From Nonomuraea spiralis (GTDB lineage Bacteria > Actinomycetota > Actinomycetes > Streptosporangiales > Streptosporangiaceae): a stretch of DNA of 64,000 nt. The first letter of the stretch is position 1; every line of letters begins with the position of its first letter. Made by a program: the position numbers and the translations under genes. The stretch spans positions 506,481 to 570,480 of the forward strand of contig NZ_BMRC01000001.1 of the NCBI RefSeq assembly GCF_014648435.1, given 5' to 3'. Under the pieces are notes generated by a model, which ran no database searches, had not been told where the DNA came from, and saw only the letters and a program-made list of their open reading frames with translations. Positions 42,698 through 51,917 of this stretch are shown here, in pieces.

Positions 42698-42949
42698 ATG
42701 GTGCGATCCCCGCTGACTCCCGAGGAGCGGCTGCGCGGCGAGCAGCTCGGCCACATGTTGCGCCAGGCCCGGGGCGAACGCAGCATCGTCGAGGTCGCCG
42801 CCGCCGCCGGCATGTCCGCCGAGACCCTCCGCAAGATCGAGACGGGCCGCATCGCGACGCCGGCGTTCTTCACCATCGCCAGCCTGGCCGACGTGCTGGG
42901 CATCTCCCTGGAACTCCTGGCCGTCCGCACCACCCCCGCCCCCACCTGA
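42698..42949 (+). CDS. Small XRE-family regulator
   Basis: 83 residues: one Cro/C1 HTH (GHMLRQARGERSIVEVAAAA, MSAETLRKIETGRIATP) and little else. Similar stand-alone XRE proteins act as autorepressors. No toxin-like gene is adjacent. Convergent with a dienelactone-hydrolase-like gene. Confidence 0.85.
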   Translation: MVRSPLTPEERLRGEQLGHMLRQARGERSIVEVAAAAGMSAETLRKIETGRIATPAFFTIASLADVLGISLELLAVRTTPAPT

Positions 42950-42970
42950 CCCTCACACCGCGGGCGCGGG

Positions 42971-43783
42971 TCACTCGCCGGCCCGGCCCAGCACCTCCTC
43001 GATCAGCTTCCACGCCTCCCGCGCCGAGTCCGCGTGGAAACTGTCCCGCTCGTCGGCCGCGAACCCATGACCGGCCCCCGCGAACGCCACCGTCTCCAGA
43101 CGCTCGGCGATGGCCCGCTGCTGACCGGCGTCGATGATCGGATCGTCGGCGCCCAGCAGCACCACCAGCCGCCCCGCCGACAGCCCCGCCGCCCGCGCGG
43201 CCAGCTCCAGCGTCGGCACCGGCCGGCTCAGCGGCAGCTCCGTGCCCGTCAGCCAGCCCGGGTACAACGCCACCGCCGCCCGCAGGCCCAGCTCGCCCGC
43301 CACCGAGCACACCACGTGCCCGCCCAGGCTGAACCCGACCGCCGCCGCCGGATCGGCCCCCACCTGCCGCAGATGCTCCAGCGCCGCACCGGCGTCGGAC
43401 AACACCTCCTCCCGCCGCAGCAACCAGGCCAGCTCCAGCCCCCGCTCCCGCCCGGCCGCATCGGCCGGCAACTCCACCACCCGCCCCTTGGGCCCGCCCG
43501 TCACCGGATCCACGGTGAGCGATACGGCGAGCGGCACCACGCCACCCGCCCCGGAAGCGGCCGACCGCCCCGCCCGGAGGCCATGGCGGTGGTTGAAGTC
43601 GGGCACGACGACCGCGTGCCCGAGACCGGCCAGCCGATCGGCCATCCGCCGCACGTACCCGCTCACCCCGAAGATCTCACCCGCGACCAGCACCCCCACA
43701 GGCCGCCGCACTCCAACGGGCAGCGCCGTGTAGGCCGTCATGCCCGCGATGTCCACCCATCCGGTGGTGATCCGTCCATTCAC
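42971..43783 (-). CDS. Dienelactone hydrolase-family protein
   Basis: About 270 residues. LVAGEIFGVSGYVRRMADRL, VVPDFNHRHG, nucleophile region VGFSLGGHVV and FAGAGHGFAADE with the catalytic His. The nucleophile position is Ser instead of the Cys of true dienelactone hydrolases. Start uncertain (GTG 43783 or 43756). Confidence 0.75.
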   Translation of the reverse strand: MNGRITTGWVDIAGMTAYTALPVGVRRPVGVLVAGEIFGVSGYVRRMADRLAGLGHAVVVPDFNHRHGLRAGRSAASGAGGVVPLAVSLTVDPVTGGPKGRVVELPADAAGRERGLELAWLLRREEVLSDAGAALEHLRQVGADPAAAVGFSLGGHVVCSVAGELGLRAAVALYPGWLTGTELPLSRPVPTLELAARAAGLSAGRLVVLLGADDPIIDAGQQRAIAERLETVAFAGAGHGFAADERDSFHADSAREAWKLIEEVLGRAGE

Positions 43784-43885
43784 GCCGCCGAGGCTAACCA
43801 CCCCCTGCCGGCCCCGGCCAATCACCGAGACGATGACCGCCATCACCAGAAAGATGCCAGGCAGAAGCCAGCCCCGGCGGCCGGA

Positions 43886-44914
43886 TCAGCGGGAAGGTTT
43901 GTCCCGCAGCAGCGGATGCGACCGCATCGCCACCTCCAGCTCCCCGGGCAGCTCATCGCGGTAACGCCCCAGCGTCGACAGATCACTGTGCCCCAGCACC
44001 CGCCGCACCGCGTCCATGTCGACCGCGTCGGCCAGCAGGTGCGTGGCCGTGGTGTGCCGCAACCCGTGCGGCGTCACCGAACGCCGCTGGTCGGGATCGA
44101 CATGCCGCTGCACCCGGTCGATCACCGCCTGCACGTCACCCCGCGCCAGCCGCCGCCCCCGCCACGACAACAACAGCGCCTTGTCACCGTCGGCCCCGGC
44201 CACCTGACCCCGCCCCCGCGCCAGATACGCCTGCAACACCTCGGCCACGTCGTCGGGCAGCGGCACATCCCGAGTACGGCCGCCCTTGCCGAAGATCCGC
44301 CAGTAGCGCACCCCGTCGTTGGTGAAGAAATCCTCCACATTGGCGCGCACCAGCTCCGACACCCGAGGCCCCATCGTCGACAACAGCAACACGATCACCG
44401 CGTCACGCAACTGCGTACGCTGATCACGCCGCTTGCTCTCCTGCTCCGGAGCCTCCCGCAACGCCCGCGCCGCCCCGATCAACCCCTGGGCCTGCTCCCG
44501 CGTCAACGCCCGCCGCTCCGGACGCAACCCGCCCCGCTGCTTGGCCGTCACCGTCGCCGCCGTCATCGGATTGATCTGCACCCACCCGGCCAGCGTCGCG
44601 TGCTTGAACAACGCCGAGATCGACCGCCGGAAACGCGCCTGCGAGGACGGCGACTGCCCCGCCCCCGACCCGCCCGCCTGCCGGGCGTCCGGCTTGCGCG
44701 CGAACGCCAGCAAGATCGCATCGACGTCCTCACCGGTCAGATCGTCGAGCACCACCTCGGCGCCGGCCAGCACCACCAGCGTGGCCACGTCACGCGCGTA
44801 GACCTCCGCCGTGGCCGGCGACAACGCCCCCGTGGACGTCCTGGCCACCACCAGCTCCACATAGCGGTCAGCCGCCTGTTGCACCGTCAACCTGTCGAGC
44901 TCCGCGGGCCGCAC
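43886..44914 (-). CDS. Tyrosine recombinase (XerC/integrase type)
   Basis: 342 residues. N-terminal SAM-like core-binding domain and C-terminal catalytic domain: Arg in STMGPRVSELVRANVED, Lys in IFGKGGRTRDVPLP, HGLRHTTATHLL, GH in LGHSDLSTLGRY with the nucleophile Tyr. No phage or element genes flank it, so it is either a domesticated recombinase or all that remains of an element. Confidence 0.85.
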   Translation of the reverse strand: MRPAELDRLTVQQAADRYVELVVARTSTGALSPATAEVYARDVATLVVLAGAEVVLDDLTGEDVDAILLAFARKPDARQAGGSGAGQSPSSQARFRRSISALFKHATLAGWVQINPMTAATVTAKQRGGLRPERRALTREQAQGLIGAARALREAPEQESKRRDQRTQLRDAVIVLLLSTMGPRVSELVRANVEDFFTNDGVRYWRIFGKGGRTRDVPLPDDVAEVLQAYLARGRGQVAGADGDKALLLSWRGRRLARGDVQAVIDRVQRHVDPDQRRSVTPHGLRHTTATHLLADAVDMDAVRRVLGHSDLSTLGRYRDELPGELEVAMRSHPLLRDKPSR

Positions 44915-44984
44915 CGGCTCCCCTCCTCACATCCCGGAGATGCTGCTTGCAGAGGAGACGGTAGCGGCCGCCACCGACGAAAAC

Positions 44985-46514
44985 TCAGATGTCGCGGAAG
45001 GTCTCGATCCGCGCCCCCAGCGCGTTCAGCCGCTCGGCCAGGTCCTCGTAACCCCGATTGATCACGTACACGTTGCGCAGCACCGACGTGCCCTCGGCGG
45101 CCATCATCGCCAGCAGCACCACCACGGCCGGACGCAACGCCGGCGGGCACATCATCTCCGCGCTGCGCCACCGCGTCGGACCCTCCACCAGCACCCGGTG
45201 CGGATCCAGCAGCTTGACCGAGGCGCCCAGCCGCGTCAGCTCCGTCAGATAGATCGCGCGGTTGTCGTAGACCCAGTCGTGGATCAGCGTCGACCCCTGC
45301 GCCGTGGCCGCGATCGCCGCGAAGAACGGCACGTTGTCGATGTTCAGCCCGGGGAACGGCATCGGATGGATCTTGTCGATGGGGGAGACCAGCTTGGAGG
45401 GCCGCACCGTCAGGTCCACCAGCCGGGTACGCCCGTTGGCCGCCTGATACTCACCCGTACGGTCGCAGTCGAGCCCCATCTCCTCCAGCACCGCCAGCTC
45501 GATCTCCAGGAACTCCACCGGCACCCGGCAGATCGTCAGCTCCGAACTGGTCACCACCGCCGCCGCCAGCAGGCTCATCGCCTCGACCGGGTCCTCGGAG
45601 GGGGAGTAGTCGACGTCCCGCTCGATCGTGGCCAGCCCGTGCACCGTCAGCGTCGTGGTGCCGATGCCCTCCACCCGCACGCCCAGCTGCTCCAGGAAGA
45701 AGCACAGGTCCTGCACCATGTAGTTGGAGGAGGCGTTGCGGATCACCGTCACCCCCGGATGACGGGCCGCGGCCAGCAGCGCGTTCTCCGTCACGGTGTC
45801 ACCGCGCTCGGTCAGCACGATCGGCCGCGCCGGAGCCGCCCCGCCGTCCACCCGCGCGTGGTAGAAACCACCCGTCGCGGTGATGTCCAGCCCGAAGTGC
45901 CGCAGCGCCGACATGTGCGGCTGCACCGTACGCGTCCCCAGATCGCACCCACCCGCGTACGGGATCTGGAACTGCTCCGTCAGATGCATCAGCGGACCCA
46001 GGAACATGATCACACTACGGGTACGGCGAGCCGCCTCGGTGTCCATCGACTCCAGCTCCAGCCGAGCCGGCGGCACGATCTCCAGGTCGTTGCCCTCGTT
46101 GATCCACCGCGCCCGCACCCCGATCGAGGCCAGCACCTCCAGGATCCGGTAGACCTCCTCGATCCGCGCCACCTTGCGCAGGATCGTCCGGCCGTTGTTC
46201 AGCAACGACGCGCACAACAACGCCACACACGCGTTCTTGGACGTCTTGACGTCGATGCTGCCCGACAGCCGCCGGCCGCCCACCACCCGCAGATGCATCG
46301 GCCCGGCATACCCCAGCGACACGATCTCGCTGTCGAGCGCCTCCCCGATCCGGGCGATCATCTCAAGACTGATGTTCTGGTTGCCGCGCTCGATCCGGTT
46401 GACCGCGCTCTGACTCGTCGCCAGCGCATCGGCCAGCTGAAGCTGCGTCCATCCGCGATGCTGCCGCGCATCCCGGATCAGCCGGCCGATCCGCACAAGA
46501 TAATCATCTGCCAC
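44985..46514 (-). CDS. XRE HTH fused to a MurA-like enolpyruvyl transferase
   Basis: 509 residues from GTG 46514. Residues 1-70 form a Cro/C1 HTH (IRDARQHRGWTQLQLADALA, SQSAVNRIERGN); the rest is an EPSP-synthase-type domain with the MurA features SKNA (UDP-GlcNAc Lys) and the catalytic-Cys loop GGCDLGTRTVQPH. MurA adds enolpyruvate to UDP-GlcNAc. The HTH suggests a DNA-binding or regulatory MurA paralogue. 16 nt after hypX, thus in one operon. Confidence 0.85.
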   Translation of the reverse strand: MADDYLVRIGRLIRDARQHRGWTQLQLADALATSQSAVNRIERGNQNISLEMIARIGEALDSEIVSLGYAGPMHLRVVGGRRLSGSIDVKTSKNACVALLCASLLNNGRTILRKVARIEEVYRILEVLASIGVRARWINEGNDLEIVPPARLELESMDTEAARRTRSVIMFLGPLMHLTEQFQIPYAGGCDLGTRTVQPHMSALRHFGLDITATGGFYHARVDGGAAPARPIVLTERGDTVTENALLAAARHPGVTVIRNASSNYMVQDLCFFLEQLGVRVEGIGTTTLTVHGLATIERDVDYSPSEDPVEAMSLLAAAVVTSSELTICRVPVEFLEIELAVLEEMGLDCDRTGEYQAANGRTRLVDLTVRPSKLVSPIDKIHPMPFPGLNIDNVPFFAAIAATAQGSTLIHDWVYDNRAIYLTELTRLGASVKLLDPHRVLVEGPTRWRSAEMMCPPALRPAVVVLLAMMAAEGTSVLRNVYVINRGYEDLAERLNALGARIETFRDI

Positions 46515-46530
46515 AGCACCAGACCATATC

Positions 46531-48234
46531 TCACATATGAGATGCGGCCGGGACCGCGGCCCCCGACGCGCCGGACAACTCCCGATGCCGCGCCAGATGC
46601 GGGGGAGTGGCCACCGCCCGCGCCTTGCCCACGAACGCCCGCCGCGCCTCCCGGAACCCCGCCCGATCATCGAACATGTCCCGGCTCATCTCCGCCAGCT
46701 CCTCGGCCCGATAGGCGTCCAGCGGCCTACGCCGCTCATCGGCCTCCCGCGCCTGCCGCCGCGCCGCCAGCAACCCGTCATAGGAGGCATCCCCGGCCAG
46801 CCGCTGCGCGAAGTCCAGCACCCGCCGCTCGAACTCCTGCCGCGACCCGCCCGCCACCCGGTCGGCCAGCCCCAGCTCCACCGCCTCCGCCGCCCCGATC
46901 GGCAACGCCCGCCCCGTCAGCGCCGCCGCCCGCTCGGCCCCCACCCGGCGCGGCAACACGTACGTCCAGTACTCGCTGCCGAACAACCCCATCGTCCGGT
47001 AATGCGGATTGAGCACCACCGGCTCCCGCACGATCACCCGGTCGGCGCCCAGCCCCATCATCACCCCGCCCGCCCCCGCGTTCCCCGCGATCGACGTCAC
47101 CACCAGCTGCGAGGTGCACCCGACGATCTCCCGGCACACCGCGTTGATCGCGTTGATGTTCATCCACGCCTCCAGCTCCGGATGACGCGCCGCCTCGATC
47201 ACGTTCAGATGGATGCCGTTGGAGAACACCTCACCACCCCGCACCACCAGCACCCGCGTGTCCTGCGCCGCCGCGTACCGCAACGCCGCCGCCAGCCGCC
47301 GGCACTGATCGGTCGACATCGCCCCGTTGTAGAAGTCGAAGCTCACCACCCCCACCTCCTCGCCGCGGTCGTAGGTGATCTCGCTGTAGCCGGCCCGCTC
47401 ACCTGCGCCCGCCACCCGCTCACCCAGCACCATCGCCGCCGGCAGCTTCAGGCCGCCCTCCTCCTCCAGGCGCAGATGACCCACCCACACCGTCCCCTGA
47501 CCGGTGTGCACCAGCACCGCGCCCTCCCGCCGCGCCGCCACCGCACCCGGCACCCCCGCCAGATCAGGACCGTGATGCACGTCGAAGACCCGCACCGGCA
47601 GATCGCACAACCGCGCCCGCCCGCCCGGCGCGCCGTCGGCCGCCCGCACCACCCGCACGATCTCCTCGGCCGGCTGCTCGAAGGAGAACTCCCGGTCGGC
47701 ATGCCGCATCGCCCGCCGCAACCGGCCCGTCACCCCGGGGGAGCGGTAGTCCAGCGGCACCGGCACGAACGACGGATCGGCCGCCTTGGCCGCCACCTCC
47801 GCCACCAGCTCCACCGCCGCGTCGGCCACCGGCCCGTTGTACAGCGCCGACTTGCGCGGCGGCTCGGCCGGCAGCGGGAAGGCCCGCCACCCCCAGATGG
47901 GGCCCGCGTCCATCTCCTCCACCGCCTGCAGCGCCGTCACCCCCCACTCGCGCTCGCCTTCGGCGATCGCCCAGTCCAGCGACGACGGCCCGCGGTCACC
48001 GGGCGGCCCCGGATGGATGATCACCGTACGATGCCCGCGCCACAACGCCTGCGGCACCCGCTCCTTCAGGAACGGGCAGATGACCAGATCCGGTTTGGCC
48101 AGCTCGGCCGCCTCCACCATGACGTGCTCCGAGACCGCCAGCTCGACGCTCACGTCATGGCCGGCCCGCCGCAACTCCAGCCAGGCACGCTGGGTCAGGC
48201 CGTTGAACGAGGAACAAAGGAGCAGGATACGCAA
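46531..48234 (-). CDS. hypX: HypX/HoxX-like hydrogenase maturation protein
   Basis: 567 residues. N-terminal formyltransferase domain (CSSFNGLTQRAWLELRRAG, VIIHPGPPGDRGPSSLDWAI) and C-terminal enoyl-CoA-hydratase-like domain (VRGGEVFSNGIHLNVIEAA, IAGNAGAGGVMMGLGADRVI). HypX makes the CO ligand of NiFe hydrogenase from a formyl donor in aerobes. No hydrogenase or other hyp genes are in this window. Confidence 0.85.
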   Translation of the reverse strand: MRILLLCSSFNGLTQRAWLELRRAGHDVSVELAVSEHVMVEAAELAKPDLVICPFLKERVPQALWRGHRTVIIHPGPPGDRGPSSLDWAIAEGEREWGVTALQAVEEMDAGPIWGWRAFPLPAEPPRKSALYNGPVADAAVELVAEVAAKAADPSFVPVPLDYRSPGVTGRLRRAMRHADREFSFEQPAEEIVRVVRAADGAPGGRARLCDLPVRVFDVHHGPDLAGVPGAVAARREGAVLVHTGQGTVWVGHLRLEEEGGLKLPAAMVLGERVAGAGERAGYSEITYDRGEEVGVVSFDFYNGAMSTDQCRRLAAALRYAAAQDTRVLVVRGGEVFSNGIHLNVIEAARHPELEAWMNINAINAVCREIVGCTSQLVVTSIAGNAGAGGVMMGLGADRVIVREPVVLNPHYRTMGLFGSEYWTYVLPRRVGAERAAALTGRALPIGAAEAVELGLADRVAGGSRQEFERRVLDFAQRLAGDASYDGLLAARRQAREADERRRPLDAYRAEELAEMSRDMFDDRAGFREARRAFVGKARAVATPPHLARHRELSGASGAAVPAASHM

Positions 48235-48555
48235 CGCGGAACTTCCTTCGCGGGGACGTCAGACGGTGGGGCAGAGGGCGGGGCAGGGGAGAGGCGGGCG
48301 AACACCGCCGGTGCCGTCATTAACGGCAGTCCCATATGGCCCAGGCATCCCTAGATGTTGACACGGATCTTCCACCGATGCTGACAAATCACCGCAGAGA
48401 CCTACGATGAGCAGCCCAAATTGACCCGGTTTGCCCAGAAAAATCCCGGCAGGGGAGACACCCCCACACCCACCAGGAGCCCCAACCGAAACCCCAACAA
48501 GAACGGGAAGACCACGCAAGACGGCGACAACGACAACCCACCCACAATGGTCACC
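48235..48555. other. Intergenic between divergent genes
   Basis: No gene is supported. A TTGACA at about 48358 faces the SnoaL-like gene, but a convincing -10 partner is lacking. Confidence 0.35.
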
Positions 48556-48930
48556 ATGGACACCAGAACAGCCGCCCAGCACTTCGCCGACACCTGGCAA
48601 CACGGCTGGACCCACCACGACCCCACCGCCATCATCGCCCTCTACAGCGACGACGCCACCCACACCAGCATGCCCTTCCGCCCCCCACACCACGGAAAAC
48701 ACGCCATCGCCGACTACATCCGATGGTCCTTCGCCGGCGAAAGCGACCCCCACGTCACCTTCGCCACCCCCATCGTCGACGGCGACCAGGCCGCCATCGA
48801 ATTCCGCGTCCACGCCCTCGACAACGGCCGGCCCATCACCCTCGCAGGCTGCGTCTTCGCCCGCTTCAACCCCGACGGCCTAGCCGTACAGACCCGCGAC
48901 TACTGGCACACCACAGACGGCCACCAATGA
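48556..48930 (+). CDS. SnoaL/NTF2-like protein
   Basis: 124 residues of the cone-shaped NTF2 fold: HFADTWQHGWTHHDPTAIIA, YSDDATHTSMPF, HGKHAIADYIRWSF, and a final strand RDYWHTTDGH. Many are ketosteroid-isomerase-like or binding proteins; role unknown. ATG 48547 would add three residues. Confidence 0.8.
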   Translation: MDTRTAAQHFADTWQHGWTHHDPTAIIALYSDDATHTSMPFRPPHHGKHAIADYIRWSFAGESDPHVTFATPIVDGDQAAIEFRVHALDNGRPITLAGCVFARFNPDGLAVQTRDYWHTTDGHQ

Positions 48931-48960
48931 CCGGAAAACCCCCCGACAACCAACCAAACC

Positions 48961-49200
48961 TCAGCGGCGCACCATCGACACCGGCATCGGCGCCACCGGA
49001 GCGGCCTGCGGCGCCACCGGACGCGCAACCTGCTGCGTCTGCTGCTGCGCCTGCTCGGCCTCGGCACGCCGCTCGGCGCACCCACCCGCGCAATACCCGT
49101 TCGTCACGATCAACCGCCCCCGCAACGAGGTGTACGCCTCCTTCCCCGAAGCAGGCAGAACCCCCTGACACACCGGACATAAAACCGACTGAATCCCCAC
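48961..49200 (-). CDS. Small zinc-ribbon protein
   Basis: 79 residues from GTG 49200 with AGAGGAG before it. CPVC (SVLCPVCQGVLP) and CAGGC (NGYCAGGCAERR) give four cysteines for zinc; the tail is a Gln/Ala/Pro-rich helix. Longer readings upstream are low-complexity and rejected. Confidence 0.6.
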   Translation of the reverse strand: MGIQSVLCPVCQGVLPASGKEAYTSLRGRLIVTNGYCAGGCAERRAEAEQAQQQTQQVARPVAPQAAPVAPMPVSMVRR

Positions 49201-49595
49201 GTGCTGCTCCTCTCGCAACGCGAATGGCAGGACCTCTACCCTAAATCGGCCCCACCCGACAGGGACAGCGAATCCACAGAACGTCAAACCCCCCGTCAAC
49301 CCACAGGGGAGAGCCCCCACGCAACCCCGGGAACCACCGAAACCCCAGCTCACCACCACACCGCCAATCCGACCGCCCCAACCCCGGCGGCGGCACGGAC
49401 CCCGCGAGAATTTTCCCGGCAGCCCCACAAGCAACGCCTCGCCGCCCCCGCCCCGAGACCGGCCGAGGAAGGCGGAGGGGAGGCCCGCGATCCGGGTTAC
49501 TTGACATAATGTTCATTATCGAGCAACCAGCCACACGCCACGACACGGTCAAAAGCTCCCGCATGAACAGTCACGCGCCGGGCAGATGCACACCC
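49201..49595. other. Intergenic, AT-rich inverted repeat near 49506
   Basis: ATAATG-TT-CATTAT (49506-49519) overlaps TTGACA (49501-49506), a -35-like element, upstream of the small membrane-protein gene. The remaining bases show no gene. Confidence 0.4.
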
Positions 49596-49856
49596 ATGTC
49601 CAGCCCGCCCCTCGTCGCCTCGACGGCCGGCCTCGTCGCGCTCAGCGCCGTCGTCGTCGCCGGCGTCATCTGGCTGATCATCGTGGCCGTCCGTCTCACC
49701 AAAAGCCCGCGCAACCGCCCCAATCCCAGCGTCGACCTGGTGGACCAGGCTCGTGAGCTGAAGGCGCTCGGCCAGATCCAGGAAGCCGTCTTCCTGGTAC
49801 GCGGCGAGACCGGTATGAGCCAGCGCGCCGCCGCCCGCTTCGTGAATCGCCTATAG
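49596..49856 (+). CDS. Small membrane protein with L7/L12-like helix motif
   Basis: 86 residues from ATG 49596. One TM segment (LVALSAVVVAGVIWLIIVAV) and a C-terminal AVFLVRGETGMSQRAAARFV that resembles the IKLVREETGxGLKEAKD helix of ribosomal L7/L12-like membrane proteins common in actinomycetes. Function unknown. Confidence 0.55.
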   Translation: MSSPPLVASTAGLVALSAVVVAGVIWLIIVAVRLTKSPRNRPNPSVDLVDQARELKALGQIQEAVFLVRGETGMSQRAAARFVNRL

Positions 49857-50156
49857 GTGGACGAACTAGTCAAACCGTACAGAACGTGGATTCTGTTGGG
49901 TATGGGTAATTTGTTCGCATAAGTCCGCGTTGGCGGGTCCGGGCGTTCGCCGTGATTACGCACGGCGTTCGAGCCGCTGCTCTATGCTGTCGGATGTGCG
50001 GGTGTGTGAACAGGGGGCGTGAACGCCCTCGTCGCGGCGGAACCGCTGGTGCGCGGAGGGTCGGCGGGTCCGGTGCGCGTCATCTGCCGCACGGTCACGG
50101 TCCACTCCCCTCTTCCGAGACCGGGCGTGTGTGAGCCCGGGAATGGCGGCTTTGTC
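49857..50156. other. Intergenic, no gene seen
   Basis: About 300 bp with no supported gene; an alternative GTG start of the STAS protein at 50019 would shorten this gap. Confidence 0.35.
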
Positions 50157-50501
50157 GTGAACAGCCCGGATCCCCGCGGGTGTGCGTCCCTCCCCCACCT
50201 GCTGTACGTCGATCACCAGTTGCGCATCACGTGTTGCCCGATGCCGGGGCCGTCGATCATCCGGCTGGTCGGCGAGGTGGACGCGACGAATCAGCAGGCG
50301 CTGGCCGAGACGCTGGGCCGGGCCCGGCGCATCGACGAGTGGCTGGTGCTGGACGTGAGTGAGCTGGAGTTTCTGGGGGTGGAGGGGGCGCGGATGCTGG
50401 TGGTGTTGTGCCGGGCGGGTCGTACGCGGTTGGTGGGGACGCCGCCGCATGTGGTGCGGTTGTTCCGGGCGATGGGGTGGGCCGGTGGTCAGGGGGTGTA
50501 G
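50157..50501 (+). CDS. STAS-domain anti-sigma factor antagonist
   Basis: 114 residues. LRITCCPMPGPSIIRLVGEV, then LVLDVSELEFLGVEGARMLV: the Ser/Thr phospho-site expected at the start of the DxSxxxFxG loop is present (DVSELEFLGVEG). Such proteins bind anti-sigma kinases of the SpoIIAB/RsbW type; no kinase or sigma gene is nearby. Start uncertain (GTG 50157 or 50019). Its 3' end overlaps the convergent DUF952 gene by 13 nt. Confidence 0.75.
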   Translation: MNSPDPRGCASLPHLLYVDHQLRITCCPMPGPSIIRLVGEVDATNQQALAETLGRARRIDEWLVLDVSELEFLGVEGARMLVVLCRAGRTRLVGTPPHVVRLFRAMGWAGGQGV

Positions 50502-50785
50502 GGGTGGGTGGCGGTGACGGCGCTGGTGGGCAGGGGGCCGTAGAGGTGGGGGTAGTCGTTCTCGATGCGGATGTCGAGGCCGGTGGGGTCGATGTCGAGG
50601 ACGAGCAGGGGTTCGGTGACGGTGGCGTAGTAGGTGTCGTGGACGGTGCGGAGCTGGGTGTGGTCGCGGCTGAGGTGGATGTAGCCGATGTCGTCGAGGG
50701 TGTGGCCGAGGGTGGAGATGCGGTACTCCCCCGCGGGTTGGGCGTGTTGCCAGTCGGTCTGCAGGGCCAGGTGGTGGACGGTCAT
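50489..50785 (-). CDS. DUF952-family protein
   Basis: 98 residues: VHHLALQTDWQHA, then GYIHLSRDHTQLRTVHDTYY, LLVLDIDPTGLDIRIEND, HLYGPLPTSAV are all DUF952 signatures, a fold related to glutathione S-transferase-like or ADP-ribosyl-binding proteins of unknown role. ATG overlaps the stop of the GNAT gene (ATGA). Confidence 0.85.
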   Translation of the reverse strand: MTVHHLALQTDWQHAQPAGEYRISTLGHTLDDIGYIHLSRDHTQLRTVHDTYYATVTEPLLVLDIDPTGLDIRIENDYPHLYGPLPTSAVTATHPYTP

Positions 50786-51336
50786 GGGGTCCATTCGTTT
50801 TCGAGGATGGCGTAGATGGTTTCGCTGCTCCATTCGTCCTTGACGATCTCGTTGTCGACGAGGGTGGCTTCGTGGCGCATGCCGAGTTTTTCCAGGACGC
50901 GGGCGGAGGCTTTGTTGCGGGCGTCGAGGCGGCCGGTGATGCGGTGGAGGTGGAGGTGGGTGAAGCCGATGTGGAGCATTTGGCGGGCGGCTTCGGGGGC
51001 GTAGCCGTGTCCGTGGTGGTCGGGGTGCAGGACGTAGCCGATCTCGCCTTGGCGGTGTTGTTTGCTGGTCCAGATGAGCAGGGTGTTGCCGATGAGTTCG
51101 CCGGTGGTGCGCAGGGTGATGGCGAGGTCGATGGCGTCGCCTTCGTCGTGGATGGTGTGGCGGGTGATTTTTTTGTCGAGGAAGGTGCGGGTGGTGTCGC
51201 GGTCGCGGGGTTGCCAGTAGAGGTAGCGGGCGACGTCGGGGCGGGATTCGTAGGCGTGCAGGGCGTCGAGGTCGTCGGGGGTGAAGGGGCGTAGGTGGAG
51301 GCGGGGGGTGGTGAGGGGGTAGGTGGGTGTGATCAC
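50782..51336 (-). CDS. GNAT acetyltransferase (RimJ/RimL type)
   Basis: 184 residues from GTG 51336. TTPRLHLRPFTPDDLDALHA, then EIGYVLHPDHHGHGYAPEAA (acetyl-CoA loop) and RLDARNKASARVLEKLGMR, matching the RimJ/RimL ribosomal-protein or aminoglycoside-type GNATs. GTG overlaps the TetR stop by 4 nt. Confidence 0.87.
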   Translation of the reverse strand: MITPTYPLTTPRLHLRPFTPDDLDALHAYESRPDVARYLYWQPRDRDTTRTFLDKKITRHTIHDEGDAIDLAITLRTTGELIGNTLLIWTSKQHRQGEIGYVLHPDHHGHGYAPEAARQMLHIGFTHLHLHRITGRLDARNKASARVLEKLGMRHEATLVDNEIVKDEWSSETIYAILENEWTP

Positions 51337-51917
51337 GGGGGCAGTGTAGGGAGGGGGTGGGGGGTGTTCAACGTGTTTTTCAGGGCGGTGTGCAGGAGGG
51401 TGCGGAGGTCGTCGAGGGGGCGTTGTTCGACGGTGTGCTGGAGCCAGAGGGTGGTCATGGTGGTGTGCAGGAGGTGGGTGCGGGGGTCGTCGGGGGTGAG
51501 GTGGTGGGCGGTGGCGATGAGGTGGCGGCAGCCGTCGGTCCAGCGGCGGGCGATGTGCTGGAGGGTGGGGTGGCGTCCGGCGTGGGTGTAGAGCTCCCAG
51601 AGGCTGAGTTGGCGGGCGCGGTCGGTGGTGGCGAGGTGGTCGGGTAGTGCGGTGATGCCGTGGGGGGTGAGCCAGGTGCGGGTGGTGTCGAGTTCGTTGT
51701 GGATGAGTTGGGCGAAGGCTTCGGCTTGGAGGTGGTCGCGTGAGGTGAAGTAGTAGGTGGTTGCGGCCAGGGGCAGGTGGGCGTGTTGGGCGACGGCGCG
51801 GTGGGTGAGGGCGGTGAAGCCGTTTTCGGTGAGGAGGGTGACGGCGGCGTCGAGGAGGGTGGCGCGGCGTCGGCGGCCGCGTTCTTGGGCGGGTTCTTGG
51901 GTGGGGTCGGGGGTCAA
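51333..51917 (-). CDS. TetR-family regulator of the SMR operon
   Basis: 194 residues. RRRRATLLDAAVTLLTENGF, LTHRAVAQHAHLPLAATTYY HTH. Its start overlaps the end of the SMR pump gene, so the regulator is co-transcribed with the pump it probably controls. Confidence 0.87.
   Translation of the reverse strand: MTPDPTQEPAQERGRRRRATLLDAAVTLLTENGFTALTHRAVAQHAHLPLAATTYYFTSRDHLQAEAFAQLIHNELDTTRTWLTPHGITALPDHLATTDRARQLSLWELYTHAGRHPTLQHIARRWTDGCRHLIATAHHLTPDDPRTHLLHTTMTTLWLQHTVEQRPLDDLRTLLHTALKNTLNTPHPLPTLPP

Noticed and set aside
43886..44914. Active integrative element around the tyrosine recombinase
   Set aside because: Neighbours on both sides are ordinary chromosomal genes, and no attachment repeats or element genes were found.
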